In this document: positions 1 to 6,270 of the stretch, in pieces
Position numbering within the stretch: position 1 is the first letter of the stretch
Layout: each line of letters begins with the position of its first letter
NCBI GenBank assembly: GCA_964247295.1
Contig: CAXTTV010000184.1
Location: 1-9,895 of the forward strand
DNA: 9,895 nucleotides
DNA from: CAXTTV01 sp964247295
GTDB lineage: Bacteria > Chloroflexota > Ktedonobacteria > Ktedonobacterales > Ktedonobacteraceae
Direction of reading: 5' to 3'
The notes under the pieces: model-generated
Told to the model about the DNA's origin: nothing
Seen by the model: the letters and a program-made list of their open reading frames with translations, nothing else
The model's database searches: none
Program-made: the position numbers and the translations under genes

Positions 1-206
1 CCAGACCCAGATAAAGCCATGAGCTTCTTGCGAGGAATACGTCGTACATTGAAAGACTTTGGGCTTTGGACCGTTGCGCCCATTTGCCGGAACTAGCTGA
101 CACGTCCCCTCGGAATCGTACGGGAGGGAAGCCATGGAAATGACATTGAATATTCCCATTAATAATTTTCCCCGGACTGAGCTTCACACTGCGATGCGGG
201 CAAGGC

Positions 207-719
207 TTAGACCTCGCGCTTATCCCAGACAAATTGACGAGCCGGATAGAAATCAAACTCTGCATCTTCCAAATCAATTAAGCGCTGAGAAAAAAGTGTC
301 GATGTGACAACGTGAACGTTCTGGTCTCCATAGGCATTGAGCCGATCGCTAAATATGTCTAGATGCTCCAATGAGAAAAGCGCCGCTTTCAGTAAAAAGT
401 TGTTCCTGCCACTTAATTTGTAAATCTCTAAAATCTCTGGAAATTCTTCGGCTTTACTACTTTCAAGCAAAGATTTATCAGGAAAGCAGCGCAACTCTAT
501 AAAAACCAGTAGTGGCAAACCAAGCTTCGCAACATCCACTCGCATTCCGTAATTTGGAATAATTCCGGCTTTTTCCAGTTTCTTCACTCGATCACCAATA
601 GATGGGCCTGTTAAACCTATACGTCTTGCAAGTTCTTTATAAGAAAGACGCCCATCTGCCTGCAATTCTCGTAAAATCTGCCAATCAATAGCGTCAAGAG
701 ACCCTTCTTGTAAATCCAT
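207..719 (-). CDS. Lrp/AsnC family transcriptional regulator
   Basis: A DNA-binding regulator of the Lrp/AsnC family, which usually senses an amino acid or related small molecule and works as a dimer or octamer. The N-terminal winged helix-turn-helix is at about residues 7-54 (LDAIDWQILRELQ, then SYKELARRIGLTGPSIGDRV). It is followed by the linker NYGMRVD and a RAM/effector domain at about 68-150 (YKLSGRNNFLL, VVTSTLFSQ). At 170 residues it is slightly longer than the usual 150-165. I chose the ATG at 719 because GGGAGG lies 9 nt upstream; an in-frame TTG at 725 would be only about 3 nt from that ribosome site. Upstream on the minus strand is the sequence TACAATAAGAACAAAA (776-761), repeated in other promoters of this window, and AACAA-TT-TTGTT half-sites (756-767), which could be an autoregulatory operator. 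The ligand is unknown. It is closely related to the broken copy at 909-1400. Confidence 0.93.
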   Translation of the reverse strand: MDLQEGSLDAIDWQILRELQADGRLSYKELARRIGLTGPSIGDRVKKLEKAGIIPNYGMRVDVAKLGLPLLVFIELRCFPDKSLLESSKAEEFPEILEIYKLSGRNNFLLKAALFSLEHLDIFSDRLNAYGDQNVHVVTSTLFSQRLIDLEDAEFDFYPARQFVWDKREV

Positions 720-755
720 CCCCAAATTCCTCCCTCTCTAAAGAAAGCCTCATTA

Positions 756-776
756 AACAATTTTGTTCTTATTGTA
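756..776. promoter_or_regulatory. Putative operator upstream of the Lrp-type gene
   Basis: Inverted half-sites AACAA/TTGTT separated by TT (756-767) overlap a copy of the motif TTTGTTCTTA (762-771), which recurs between the MFS and VOC genes. The site lies about 40-60 bp upstream of the regulator's ATG, a normal place for Lrp/AsnC autoregulation. A TTGACA hexamer on the minus strand (811-806) has no good -10 partner, so no promoter is assigned. Operator function is inferred. Confidence 0.35.
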
Positions 777-908
777 CTTATGAGTCATTTATTCTATTTT
801 AATTATGTCAAAAACGACCTTTATTATTTATTATACCAATGCATGCAAATACAACTTTTCTTTTCTGCGATATGCTTTCTATCGTGACACAGTTACTCTT
901 TGCCTTTA

Positions 909-1400
909 CTAATGCTCACGCTTATCCCATCCAGGTTGCTGAGAAGGATACATATCAACCTTCGGTTCCTCCCAATCAACAATCTCCTGAGAAAAAAGCG
1001 TAGAAGTCACTACATTGGTAGTCTGTTCTCCGTACATGCTCAACCGCTCAGTAAACGCTTCCAGGTGTTCAAATGAGGCAAGCGCAACTCTAAGCAAAGC
1101 ACAATGATTGCCACTCAATTTGTGCATCTCTACTATCTCGGGAAAGTTATCAGCACTGCTGGTCTTAAATAAACAATGATCAGGAAAACAGCGCAATTGC
1201 ATAAAGACAAGCAAGGGCAGGCCAACCTTCGCACTATCTATCTGCGCTCCATAACTTGCAATAACTCCAGCATCTTCCAGCTTGCGAACTCTTTCCGCAG
1301 TCACTGGGGCCGATAAATTCACACGTCTTCCAAGCTCGTTATATGAGAGGCGTGCATCCTTTTGTAACTCTCGTAAGATTTTCCAATCGGTTCCATCCAG
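909..1400 (-). pseudogene. 5'-truncated Lrp/AsnC family regulator
   Basis: A second Lrp/AsnC-type protein, similar to the intact neighbour along its whole remaining length: LDGTDWKILRELQ, LSYNELGRRV, YGAQIDSAKVGLPLLVF, LRCFP, VVTSTLFSQ and a C-terminal WDKRE. Homology begins at the Leu codon 1400-1398. The usual initiator Met and the first few residues are absent. The frame stays open to a GTG at 1484, but those 28 extra codons are antisense to the MFS fragment that starts at the same point, and no ribosome site precedes that GTG. I therefore read it as a gene cut at its 5' end by a rearrangement, with no stops or frameshifts in the rest, so the event may be recent. It could still be made from the GTG as a protein with a foreign N-terminus. 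Confidence 0.72.
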
Positions 1401-1825
1401 GAATCCTGCTCGCCAATTGGATCTCCAGAAGGCTCTCTGATCGTTTCCGGCCACAACACCTGCTGATACTCCTCTTACTTGCACTACTTGTGATTCAACT
1501 CGTTCTTCCAGTAATTATAATCACCATGATTAGTGGAGCCATCATACTATTACTCTGGGGAACAAGTTTTGCACTCCTTTTTATACCGCAACAGCAACGC
1601 CTGTTAAAAATTGCACCGGAGCACGCAAACGTTATTCTCGCACTCAATAATTCTACCCTCTATCTTGGAATTGCCAGCGGAACGTCCATAGGAGGTCTGG
1701 CACTCCGCTTCTTCGCAATCACCCAATTACCTTGGATAGGAGCAATAAGCATACTCGCTGCACTACTGACCATTATGATCAGCCATCATCAACTTTCACA
1801 AATAGATGTTAATAGCCGAGAATAA
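1400..1825 (+). pseudogene. C-terminal fragment of an MFS (DHA1) transporter
   Basis: Only the last third of a major facilitator transporter remains. It starts in the loop before TM9 (LLANWISRRLSDRFRP, the loop 8-9 counterpart of motif A) and continues with four hydrophobic helices: about 1451-1515, 1525-1590, 1645-1710 and 1730-1790. The central run WGTSFALLFIPQQQRL, followed by AP-ALN-YLGIASG-GG, is typical of DHA1 carriers of the AraJ/YdhP type. TM1-8 and any start signal are missing. The frame extends back to an ATG at 1343, but that part is antisense to the Lrp relic. The breakpoint (about 1400-1412) coincides with the point where that relic loses its 5' end. The fragment is presumably non-functional, and substrate cannot be inferred. 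Confidence 0.78.
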
Positions 1826-2054
1826 AAATGGAAACACCAGAGGAGATGCCTTCGGCGGATGAGGATGGAAGGGATGCCTCTGACTTCAGAGGCACGAGAA
1901 GGGCTAATAAATGAGCACCAAGCGGACGAGGGCAATGCAATCTTTGTAGCACCAGAAAGCTCCCTTTCATCCCAAGTGTTTAGGGAAAAGCTTGCTCTTT
2001 CGGCGATCTGCCTGCACAAGAGATTTATACAGGCAGCGGAGGCTCGAATCTCGT
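1826..2054. other. Spacer without recognised gene, two hairpins
   Basis: This gap separates two convergent reading frames. Short frames are open on both strands, but none has a convincing start or recognisable family. Two perfect inverted repeats are visible: GCCTCTGA-CT-TCAGAGGC at 1876-1893 (9 bp with the flanking T/A pair) and CTGCCTG/CAGGCAG at 2008-2014 and 2030-2036. Neither is followed by a T-run on the relevant strand, so they are not standard intrinsic terminators. They may still stop or stabilise transcripts of the converging genes. Confidence 0.4.
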
Positions 2055-2768
2055 TTACAGCAGGCTGCTCATCCTGAGGAAATTGTTCATCACTATTCGC
2101 GTATGGGCAGAATAGAGAGGGAACTGACCCGCTCTTGTCTTTTCAAGAGTGCTGTATCCATCCGTGCCAAGGGTGTTGAGGATCTGGCCTTTAGTTGAGG
2201 GATGATACAGCCACCTATCGAGAGCTTGCTCGTCCAATTCAATATGATACTGCAAACCATAGGCTTGTCGCCCATAGCGAAAGGCTTGATGTTCTGTCAC
2301 ATCACTGGTTGCCAGAAGAACCGCATCAGGCGGCAGATCAAAGGTATCTTCGTGCCAGTGAAAGACTCGCTGATAGCCTGGTAGACTCGCGAAAAGCGGA
2401 TCACGTTTTCCTTCAGCAGTCAATTGGACATCAAAGAATCCAATCTCGGTAAAGGTATGAGGCTTTACTTGGCCACCGAGAGCATCTGCTAATAATTGGC
2501 CGCCTAGACAGATCCCAAGATAGGGGATCTCTTTTTCCACAATCAAACGGAGAACTTCTTTCTCTCGAAGCAAATATGGATAGCTATCTTGTTTATAGAG
2601 ATTTTGTGGCCCTCCAAACCCGATAACGGCAGCATACCCAGTTGGATCAGCAATAGGTTCGTGCTCGACATCAATGGTATCATAGGCAATGTGATGCTCA
2701 TCCAATAGATCACCCAACAAGGCTTTCCGATTATTCCAGGCGTGATATAAAAGCAATACTCGTTTCAT
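2055..2768 (-). CDS. Class I glutamine amidotransferase-like protein
   Basis: A cytoplasmic 237-residue protein with the class I (triad) glutamine amidotransferase fold, of the stand-alone GMP-synthase-like type. The nucleophile elbow is GICLGGQ with Cys87. The remaining triad residues appear as His175 and Glu177 in YGLQYHIELD, where QYHIE replaces the common QFHPE. The stretch FHWHEDTFDLP at about 136-146 is characteristic of the family, as is the early GFGGPQ at 51-55. The family hydrolyses glutamine or gamma-glutamyl compounds and passes ammonia to a partner; no synthetase partner is encoded nearby, so the true substrate is unknown. The ATG at 2768 has AGAGG about 9 nt upstream. The gene appears to be monocistronic and points towards the decayed Lrp/MFS locus. 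Confidence 0.92.
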   Translation of the reverse strand: MKRVLLLYHAWNNRKALLGDLLDEHHIAYDTIDVEHEPIADPTGYAAVIGFGGPQNLYKQDSYPYLLREKEVLRLIVEKEIPYLGICLGGQLLADALGGQVKPHTFTEIGFFDVQLTAEGKRDPLFASLPGYQRVFHWHEDTFDLPPDAVLLATSDVTEHQAFRYGRQAYGLQYHIELDEQALDRWLYHPSTKGQILNTLGTDGYSTLEKTRAGQFPLYSAHTRIVMNNFLRMSSLL

Positions 2769-3046
2769 AAATCTTGTCCTCTTTTTCTTCGTCGCGCTGC
2801 GGTACTGAAGCAGTTCATGCTTCGTCCCGATCTTGTCCCTCTACTTTGTATCCGCGTTTTGAACGATTAGCTCTCACCTGACCTCCCTCCTCGCCCTGTT
2901 GCCTCTACAACCTGGACATTTTCGGGAGTATGCAAGAAGGTTGATCTCTCCGCTCCCAGAGCAAATCACCTACCTGCAGATCCTCCAGTGGTTAAAGTTG
3001 AAAGATGAAGATGAGACATTCGTAAATGTAAGCCACTCTAAAACTC
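2769..3046. other. Spacer between amidotransferase and MFS genes
   Basis: No recognised gene. A plus-strand frame is open from 2863 and continues into the MFS 3' end, with a possible TTG start at 2899. It encodes a plausible but unrecognised sequence (GHFREYARRLISPLPEQI, then an acidic stretch). It has no clear ribosome site and could be a gene scrap or chance. A small hairpin GAAGCA-GTTCA-TGCTTC lies at 2807-2823 in the leader of the amidotransferase gene. The promoter of that gene could not be placed with confidence. Confidence 0.35.
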
Positions 3047-4360
3047 TTAACTATTTAGAACCGGCCTCTCTCGCTGACCATCCTTTAAGGCTACGATCAC
3101 AAATACGGTCATGGCAATGGAGATCCCCGCTGCAATCCCGAAGGTGATCTGTGGGCTGATCCATGGACCTGCAATAGCCTGGGCTAGCGGAGCTACTAAC
3201 AACGCCATCGAGATCGCTGTACTCCGTATCCCCATAAGCTGGGAACGATTCTCGTCTGTGGAGGCGTTCAGGTAGATGGTTCCTAGCGCCGGCATTAAGA
3301 GCGCGCTCCCTAATCCTGTGAGAAGCGAGGCTACAATTAATATCAGGTACTGATGCGATAAAAGCATGGCAAGATTGAGCGCTGTGCTCAACAGGCTCCC
3401 CACTATCACTAATGTCTTTTTCGGGAGTAGATCAATAATACGCCCCAATAAAGATGGGAAGACGGCCAGGCTTAAGCCATAGGCGCTGATGATCAGACCG
3501 TATTGCGCGGTTCCATAATGCAGTACCTTCGCGAAGAAGAAGGGATATTGGGGCAATGAGAATGGATAGATGAACATGGAGCCAAAGTCGATGAACAGCA
3601 GGGCTGCGTAGAGCCAGACGAGGGCCCAAAGGGGTGATGCACTCCCACTCTGTCTTTTTACTCCGCTTCGCTTCGCTTCTCTCTCCTTTAAGGCTTGAAT
3701 CTTTACTTGCTCAGGCAAGGTCTCCGGTAGCAGAAAGAAGGCCAGCACTGCGGCGATTAAGGCAAAACCCGACGACAGGAAAAAGGGACTATAGAAGCCC
3801 CAGGATTGATAAAGTATACCGCCAATCGCTGGCCCTAATGCGATGCCGCTGGCCTGGGCCGTGGTTATCCAGCCCATCCACCTTCCCTGTCTGTCAAATG
3901 GAACGGCGTCGCCTACCATCGACATCGCGGCTGGGAAAAAGCCCGCGACGAACATGCCCTCAAGAAAGCGCACCAGCACAAACAATAGTGGCGCATTAAC
4001 TAACGCGAGCGTTAAATTTGTGAGCACGAAACCTATCAATGCGAACAGTATCAGGGGCTTACGGCCAAATCTATTCGCCATCACTCCCATCGGTGTGCTA
4101 AAAAGGAATGTACCCAGTCCAAAGGCCCCTTCCATCAGGGCTAACGTCTCCGCACCCAATCCAAGTGCCTGTAGGCGCTGCGGAAATACCGGAATGATAA
4201 TACCAAAGCCTGTCATGATCAGGGCCAGACTTGCGGGCAAAATAAACAGTGCTCCGGTTCTACGCACTGGAGAGGCTGGTGGCAAGCTCTTTACTGCTTC
4301 TCCCGGCTGTATCCCTTCTATCTCACCTACTATTTTATTTTCTGATGGCGTCGTTTGCAT
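3047..4360 (-). CDS. MFS transporter, DHA1 drug/H+ antiporter type
   Basis: An inner-membrane transporter of 437 residues with about 12 hydrophobic helices, probably exporting a small toxic compound in exchange for protons; the substrate cannot be told. A hydrophilic N-terminal tail of about 37 residues precedes TM1. Motif A in loop 2-3 reads GVMANRFGRK (Asn96 replaces the usual Asp of DRxGR). The antiporter motif C is ASGIALGPAIGG at about 170-181, with a long basic central loop (LKEREAKRSGVKRQ) between the halves. I chose the ATG at 4360; a GTG at 4378 is in frame but has no ribosome site, while GGAAAGAG lies upstream of the ATG. A minus-strand TATAAA (4386-4381) just upstream could be the -10. 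The gene is divergent from the VOC gene and shares a mirrored promoter motif with it. Not related in detail to the MFS fragment at 1400. Confidence 0.93.
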   Translation of the reverse strand: MQTTPSENKIVGEIEGIQPGEAVKSLPPASPVRRTGALFILPASLALIMTGFGIIIPVFPQRLQALGLGAETLALMEGAFGLGTFLFSTPMGVMANRFGRKPLILFALIGFVLTNLTLALVNAPLLFVLVRFLEGMFVAGFFPAAMSMVGDAVPFDRQGRWMGWITTAQASGIALGPAIGGILYQSWGFYSPFFLSSGFALIAAVLAFFLLPETLPEQVKIQALKEREAKRSGVKRQSGSASPLWALVWLYAALLFIDFGSMFIYPFSLPQYPFFFAKVLHYGTAQYGLIISAYGLSLAVFPSLLGRIIDLLPKKTLVIVGSLLSTALNLAMLLSHQYLILIVASLLTGLGSALLMPALGTIYLNASTDENRSQLMGIRSTAISMALLVAPLAQAIAGPWISPQITFGIAAGISIAMTVFVIVALKDGQRERPVLNS

Positions 4361-4388
4361 AAATTCTACTCTTTCCACTTTTTATACA

Positions 4389-4405
4389 AGTAAGAACAAA
4401 CAAGC
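4389..4405 (-). promoter_or_regulatory. Regulatory motif copy upstream of MFS gene
   Basis: Read in the direction of the MFS gene this is GCTTGTTTGTTCTTACT, followed 2 nt later by the -10-like TATAAA (4386-4381). The same words occur in the opposite direction at 4521-4539 before the VOC gene. Its place immediately upstream of the -10 would suit a repressor or activator site. Function is inferred from the repetition only. Confidence 0.4.
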
Positions 4406-4522
4406 AGCTCTTTTCATTCCTCTCCCAACAGAGCGTTCTTCCTTAATCTATTCTTTCTCACACCCTGACATTCGGTAACCCAATGTTGAAAGGATATAAA
4501 AGCTCTTTGATAATAATTTTGC

Positions 4523-4551
4523 TTGACTTTGTTCCTACTAAAATATATAGT
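4523..4551 (+). promoter_or_regulatory. Sigma70-type promoter of the VOC gene
   Basis: The -35 TTGACT (4523-4528) and -10 TATAGT (4546-4551) are separated by 17 nt, giving the best promoter match in the window. Transcription would start near 4558, leaving a leader of about 118 nt before the GTG. The spacer contains the repeated motif TTTGTTCCTA (4528-4537). The -35 hexamer also has an exact inverted partner, AGTCAA at 4549-4554, so the promoter is framed by TTGACT/AGTCAA half-sites. Confidence 0.6.
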
Positions 4552-4675
4552 CAATGAAAACCTTTGAAAAATGTAAGTGATGAAATACCAAACATAAGCA
4601 CAGGAGCGCTGCTTCTTTAAAAAATGTATCTCAGAGGTATATCTTTTCTCGCTATCTTATTAGGAGGATTGGTTC

Positions 4676-5011
4676 GTGAAACTTAACCATGTCAACTTGA
4701 CCGTTACCGATGTTCCGGCAGCGGCACATTTTCTTGAAATGTATTTTGGGTTGCGCAATCAGGGTGGTAACAAAGGGTTCACTGTACTCTTCGACGACGA
4801 CAATCTGGTCCTCACCTTGATGAAAGCCGGACAGGTGAACTATCCTGGCACGTTTCATATTGGCTTTGTTCAAGAGAGCGAGGAGCGAGTGAACGAGATC
4901 TACCAACAGTTGAAAGATGGAGGATTTGAGACGCCCCCTCCACAACGCAGTCATGCCTGGACGTTTTATGTCCAAGCACCAGGGGGATTTACAGTTGAGG
5001 TTCTTGCTTAA
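4676..5011 (+). CDS. VOC family (glyoxalase/bleomycin-resistance) protein
   Basis: A single-domain vicinal oxygen chelate protein of 111 residues, likely a cytoplasmic homodimer. It begins MKLNHVNLTVTDV and ends GFTVEVLA, the two ends of the paired beta-alpha-beta-beta-beta modules. Likely metal ligands are His5, His61 (FHIGF) and Glu108. This two-His-one-Glu set and its spacing resemble FosA-type thiol transferases and extradiol dioxygenases, but are also common in uncharacterised VOC proteins, so a specific reaction should not be assigned. The GTG start at 4676 is well supported by AGGAGG at 4662-4667, 8 nt away. It is transcribed from the promoter at 4523, divergently from the MFS exporter, which fits a paired resistance or detoxification role. 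Confidence 0.92.
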   Translation: MKLNHVNLTVTDVPAAAHFLEMYFGLRNQGGNKGFTVLFDDDNLVLTLMKAGQVNYPGTFHIGFVQESEERVNEIYQQLKDGGFETPPPQRSHAWTFYVQAPGGFTVEVLA

Positions 5012-5091
5012 CTCCTTTGATCAATCTCTATAGTAACTTTCTAAATCAACGTAAGCCAATTCAGGGGAATTTGCCCTCAATACTAAAATAA

Positions 5092-5208
5092 GAAACTAGA
5101 AAAGCCCACACCCTGGAACAACTTGGTTGGTCCGTTGAGGCACAGACCGCTTATAACAAAGCCACAAAACTAAAAATTTCTCGTCCAATCAAGAATTCAG
5201 ATTGAAAA
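5092..5208 (+). pseudogene. Possible TPR-repeat gene remnant
   Basis: A short open stretch between the VOC and CinA-type genes ends in TGA (5206-5208). It encodes KAHTLEQLGWSVEAQTAYNKA, which matches the tetratricopeptide pattern: LG near position 8, an Ala-containing turn, AY..A in the second helix. No start codon or ribosome site is present and the frame closes upstream at 5089. It may be the tail of a decayed TPR protein. One motif of this length could arise by chance. Confidence 0.3.
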
Positions 5209-5219
5209 TCTATGTTGCT

Positions 5220-5960
5220 CTAGCTTTCACACATCTCTTTCCCCTCCAGATATCTTCTCAGAAGGTTTAGGGCCGAGATCGTGGCTGCGTACTTGTTCCC
5301 TTCCCGATCTGGCCCGGCGCACCTCTCAGAGCCCATGCACGACATCAATCCATGCGGTCCATCTACAGCGATATAAACGGTGCCTTCTGGCTTCCCTTCT
5401 TCGCTTCCTGGCCCGGCAACTCCAGTAATCCCTAACCCTATCTCTATGTCTAGCAGTTTTCGAACTGCGGTCGCCATCGCTCGACCGGTCTCTTCACTGA
5501 CTACACCATGTTTCTCGATCACTTCGTGGGGCACTCCACACCTTTCTTTGAGTACAACGCTGTAGGCAACAATCCCCCCGAGATAGTGCGCTGAGCTGTC
5601 ATGCACGTCGGTGAGGGCACTGGCGATCAAACCACCCGTTAAGGATTCCATGGTGGCTACGGTTAACCCCTGCTCATCCAATAATTGGCCTATCCTCTCC
5701 TGAAGCGTCTGTTGATCAGTCCCATAGATATAGTCAGCAAATAATCCCCGGATCTTTCCCTCGGTTCTGACCAGTACCTCTTCGGCCTCTTCTCTGGTCT
5801 TTTCACAGGCTGTAATATGAATATCAACCCCTTCGGGCGTCTCTTCAACGGTGATCTCTGGATTAGTTTCTCCCGATAAAGACGCTAACCGCTTGTTAAC
5901 TGCCTTCTCATGCAGCTCTGCTGTTCTCAATGTTCTCGATGCTGTGACTTTCTTACTCAT
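5220..5960 (-). CDS. CinA-family protein (nicotinamide-nucleotide amidase domain)
   Basis: A cytoplasmic protein of 246 residues. Its C-terminal part (about 86-242) is the CinA C-terminal domain, known as PncC in other bacteria, which deamidates nicotinamide mononucleotide in pyridine nucleotide recycling. The signature is VATMESLTGG with the likely nucleophile Ser106, then GGIVAYSVVLKE (Tyr133, Lys138), HGVVSEE, and GITGVAGPG. The first part (about 5-82: RTLRTAELHE, ITACEKTREEAEE, YIYGTDQQTLQE) matches the middle KH-like domain of full CinA. The N-terminal MoCF/molybdopterin-binding domain of the usual 410-residue protein is missing, and an in-frame stop lies just upstream of the start. The ATG at 5960 has only a distant AGGAG (about 15 nt). 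The MESLTGG motif has Leu where many members have Cys. Confidence 0.9.
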   Translation of the reverse strand: MSKKVTASRTLRTAELHEKAVNKRLASLSGETNPEITVEETPEGVDIHITACEKTREEAEEVLVRTEGKIRGLFADYIYGTDQQTLQERIGQLLDEQGLTVATMESLTGGLIASALTDVHDSSAHYLGGIVAYSVVLKERCGVPHEVIEKHGVVSEETGRAMATAVRKLLDIEIGLGITGVAGPGSEEGKPEGTVYIAVDGPHGLMSCMGSERCAGPDREGNKYAATISALNLLRRYLEGKEMCES

Positions 5961-6022
5961 GAATTTCTCAAAAATCTCCTATCTCACATCCCGATCATTT
6001 TAAACATCTATGTGTGAATGTA

Positions 6023-6040
6023 AAAAAAACACGTTTTTTT
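6023..6040. repeat. A-tract/T-tract inverted repeat
   Basis: AAAAAAAC-AC-GTTTTTTT is a perfect inverted repeat with 8-base arms in the gap between the divergent CinA-type gene and the small ferritin-like gene. The rest of this AT-rich gap (5961-6220) holds no gene. The phased A/T runs could bend DNA or act as a transcription stop, but no function is shown. Confidence 0.45.
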
Positions 6041-6220
6041 CCAACTGATGGTTTCTTTTTCTCTCTACTAATTTATTTGATCCGGCTCTTCTTACCATTC
6101 TGGACCAATTGCAAGAGTCTGCGAATTTCAATAGTTGAGAAGCCATTTTTACGGTAAGAACGTAATCACATATGGGTAACCTTACACGTCGCTTTTTATA
6201 GTCGGTTCAATACATACAAC

Positions 6221-6241
6221 CTTTTGACTTACGGTCAAAAG
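6221..6241. promoter_or_regulatory. Inverted repeat (operator or leader hairpin)
   Basis: CTTTTGAC-TTACG-GTCAAAAG has perfect 8-bp arms and a 5-nt loop. Outside it, TACATA (6211-6216) can pair with TATGTA (6243-6248), lengthening the structure across a small internal loop. It lies about 30 bp upstream of the ATG of the small protein. The left arm contains TTGACT (6224-6229) with TATGAA 17 nt later, so it could be an operator over a promoter; the TSS would then fall very near the ribosome site. Alternatively it is a leader hairpin with transcription from TATAGT at 6197-6202. Confidence 0.5.
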
Positions 6242-6270
6242 TTATGTATGAAGCAAAGGAGTTCAAATTT

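Noticed and set aside
1..96. Open plus-strand frame from the window edge to a TAG, about 31 codons
   Set aside because: It could be the tail of a gene starting outside the window, but the sequence resembles no family I recognise and is too short to support.
134..307. Short plus-strand frame with GGGAGG upstream
   Set aside because: More than half is antisense to the intact Lrp gene and the product resembles nothing; the ribosome-like site is probably chance.
806..811. TTGACA on the minus strand as a -35 for the Lrp gene
   Set aside because: No acceptable -10 at 15-19 nt; a TATAAT further upstream (835-830) lacks a -35.
1859..2198. Overlapping short plus-strand frames around the amidotransferase 3' end
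   Set aside because: No ribosome sites, no recognisable domains, and partly antisense to a well-supported gene.
2807..2823. Possible riboswitch in the amidotransferase leader
   Set aside because: Only one 6-bp hairpin is visible and no known aptamer signature was recognised.
3634..4478. Long plus-strand frames opposite the MFS gene
   Set aside because: Their composition (Ser/Arg/Pro-rich, no domains) is typical of antisense shadows of a membrane protein gene.
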